Source of the DNA: Anaerozeibacter sp031551775
GTDB lineage: Bacteria > Bacillota > Clostridia > Christensenellales > Aristaeellaceae
Length of the DNA stretch: 6,779 nt
NCBI GenBank assembly: GCA_031551775.1
Contig: JAVBND010000116.1
Coordinates: forward strand, 1 to 6,779
Direction: 5' to 3'
Shown: positions 6,249-6,779 of the stretch, one piece after another
Position numbering within the stretch: the first letter of the stretch is position 1
Layout of the letters: the number at the start of each line of letters is the position of its first letter
The notes under the pieces: generated by a model
What the model saw: only the letters and a program-made list of their open reading frames with translations
What the model was told of the DNA's origin: nothing
Database searches by the model: none
Translations under genes and position numbers: made by a program

Positions 6249-6414
6249 TAGGGCGTGTTGACACCACCGCTCAACGCCCATCTTCCCTCGCCTTTTTGTG
6301 TCTGACCGTGTTGCTTTCCCTCGAAATACGCTCGGTATTCCTTCGGGAAAGCGCCTTGTCAGACGCAGACATCCAAGGAAATCTGAGCATTTCGGATCGT
6401 GTCAACACGCCCTA
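6249..6414 (-). mobile_element. MITE-like 166-bp palindromic element, copy 2 (inverted)
   Basis: This is the same element as at 368-533, reversed: aligned without gaps over 166 bases I count 8 differences (about 95% identity). The ends are 16-bp perfect inverted repeats (TAGGGCGTGTTGACAC), again bounded by TA. The inner 14-bp arm is less regular than in copy 1 (TGTCTGCGTCTGAC on one side), so this copy has drifted slightly. It lies between the oligoendopeptidase gene and the sugar permease operon, 20 bases before the permease ATG. On the peptidase side its TA plus first base form the TAG stop codon. It contains no ORF of its own, and no convincing outward promoter can be seen in it. Confidence 0.85.
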
Positions 6415-6779
6415 GATCGCTTTTTCGTAATCCCCGAGCAGCCGCTCGAACAGTCTGAGCGCCTTTTCCACCGGCTCGGCGGTGCCCATGTCGATGCCCG
6501 CCAGCTTCAGCGCCTCGATGGGGCTGACGGAGGAGCCTGAGCTCAGAAACTGCTTGTAGCGCTCCACCGCAGGTGCGCCCTCCGTGCGGATCATGCCCGC
6601 GATGGCGGTCGCGGCGCTGAACCCGGTGGCGTACTTGTACACATAGAACGCGCGGTAAAAGTGGGGGATGCGCATCCATTCGTAGGCGATCAGATCGGGT
6701 TGATCCACCGCACTGTAGTACTTGGCGTTCAGCGCGCCATAGGCCTTGTTCAGGCTCTCGGCCGTGAGCGACTCGCCCG
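6412..6779 (-). CDS. pepF: Oligoendopeptidase F (M3 family metallopeptidase), C-terminal part
   Basis: About 121 C-terminal residues of a cytoplasmic zinc oligopeptidase of family M3B, which degrades short peptides. The open frame runs off the right edge, so the HExxH zinc site and the N-terminal domains lie outside the window. What is visible is characteristic: GESLTAESLNKAY, then IPHFYRAFYVYKYATGFSAA (from 6669 downward), the conserved His/Tyr-rich segment near the active site, and a helical tail with GIDMGTAEPVEKAL. An internal GTG at 6708 is not a start, because the frame continues upstream with family-like sequence. The end ...LLGDYEKAI is where M3B proteins normally end, so the protein is probably complete at this side. 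The stop codon TAG overlaps the edge of repeat copy 2. The gene has no evident functional tie to the sugar transport genes. Confidence 0.88.
   Translation of the reverse strand, partial: GESLTAESLNKAYGALNAKYYSAVDQPDLIAYEWMRIPHFYRAFYVYKYATGFSAATAIAGMIRTEGAPAVERYKQFLSSGSSVSPIEALKLAGIDMGTAEPVEKALRLFERLLGDYEKAI

Noticed and set aside
6249..6414. TTGACA within the terminal repeats as an outward promoter for the permease operon
   Set aside because: The TTGACA boxes face into the element, and no acceptable -10 box follows at 15-19 bases. An outward promoter is not supported by eye.
1..6779. tRNA, rRNA, riboswitch, CRISPR array, toxin-antitoxin or defence genes
   Set aside because: I looked for cloverleaf ends, regularly spaced repeats, long structured leaders and small paired genes, and saw none beyond the two palindromic elements.

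Overview
The window looks like a chromosomal stretch from a GC-rich Gram-positive anaerobe, most likely a member of the Clostridia (Bacillota). The clues are the secreted Ig-like protein of a type I associate with Clostridia, the strong AAGGAGG-like ribosome binding sites, the sigma-A promoters, the MalF/MalG-type sugar permeases with no ATPase of their own, and an M3-family oligoendopeptidase. This placement is inference from style and families, not a search.

Layout, left to right. (1) 1-367: a decayed fragment of a DrrA-like ABC transporter ATPase, broken by a frameshift at base 35 and cut off just after its Walker B/D-loop. (2) 368-533: a 166-bp non-coding, nearly palindromic repeat with terminal inverted repeats (MITE-like), copy 1. 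(3) 534-1126: a leftward gene for a small secreted protein, with its own good promoter. (4) 1199-2756: a leftward two-gene operon encoding a TIM-barrel sugar isomerase/epimerase and then a HAD phosphatase/phosphomutase, closed by a hairpin terminator. (5) 2757-2905: a divergent control region with a strong rightward promoter and small palindromes. (6) 2906-4494: two tandem rightward DeoR-family regulators; the second has a degenerate effector-binding site. (7) 4495-6229: two leftward, overlapping sugar ABC permease genes that converge on the regulators with no spacer at all. (8) 6249-6414: copy 2 of the 166-bp repeat, in inverted orientation and about 95% identical to copy 1. (9) 6412-6779: the C-terminal end of an oligoendopeptidase F gene that enters from the right.

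The core (1199-6229) reads as one carbohydrate-use locus. The permeases import a sugar or oligosaccharide. The epimerase and HAD enzyme act on the sugar or its phosphate. The DeoR proteins, a family that usually senses phosphorylated sugars, would control the locus. The substrate is unknown. No substrate-binding protein or ATPase is present, and the repeat sits where the binding-protein gene is commonly found.

The most unusual structure is the inverted pair of 166-bp elements around the whole 5.7-kb block. Each lies exactly at the stop codon of a leftward gene, so that TA plus the first base of the element forms the TAG stop in both cases. I see no clear sign of a wholly new defence or enzymatic system. 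The element pair, the odd second DeoR protein and the missing binding protein deserve the second look.
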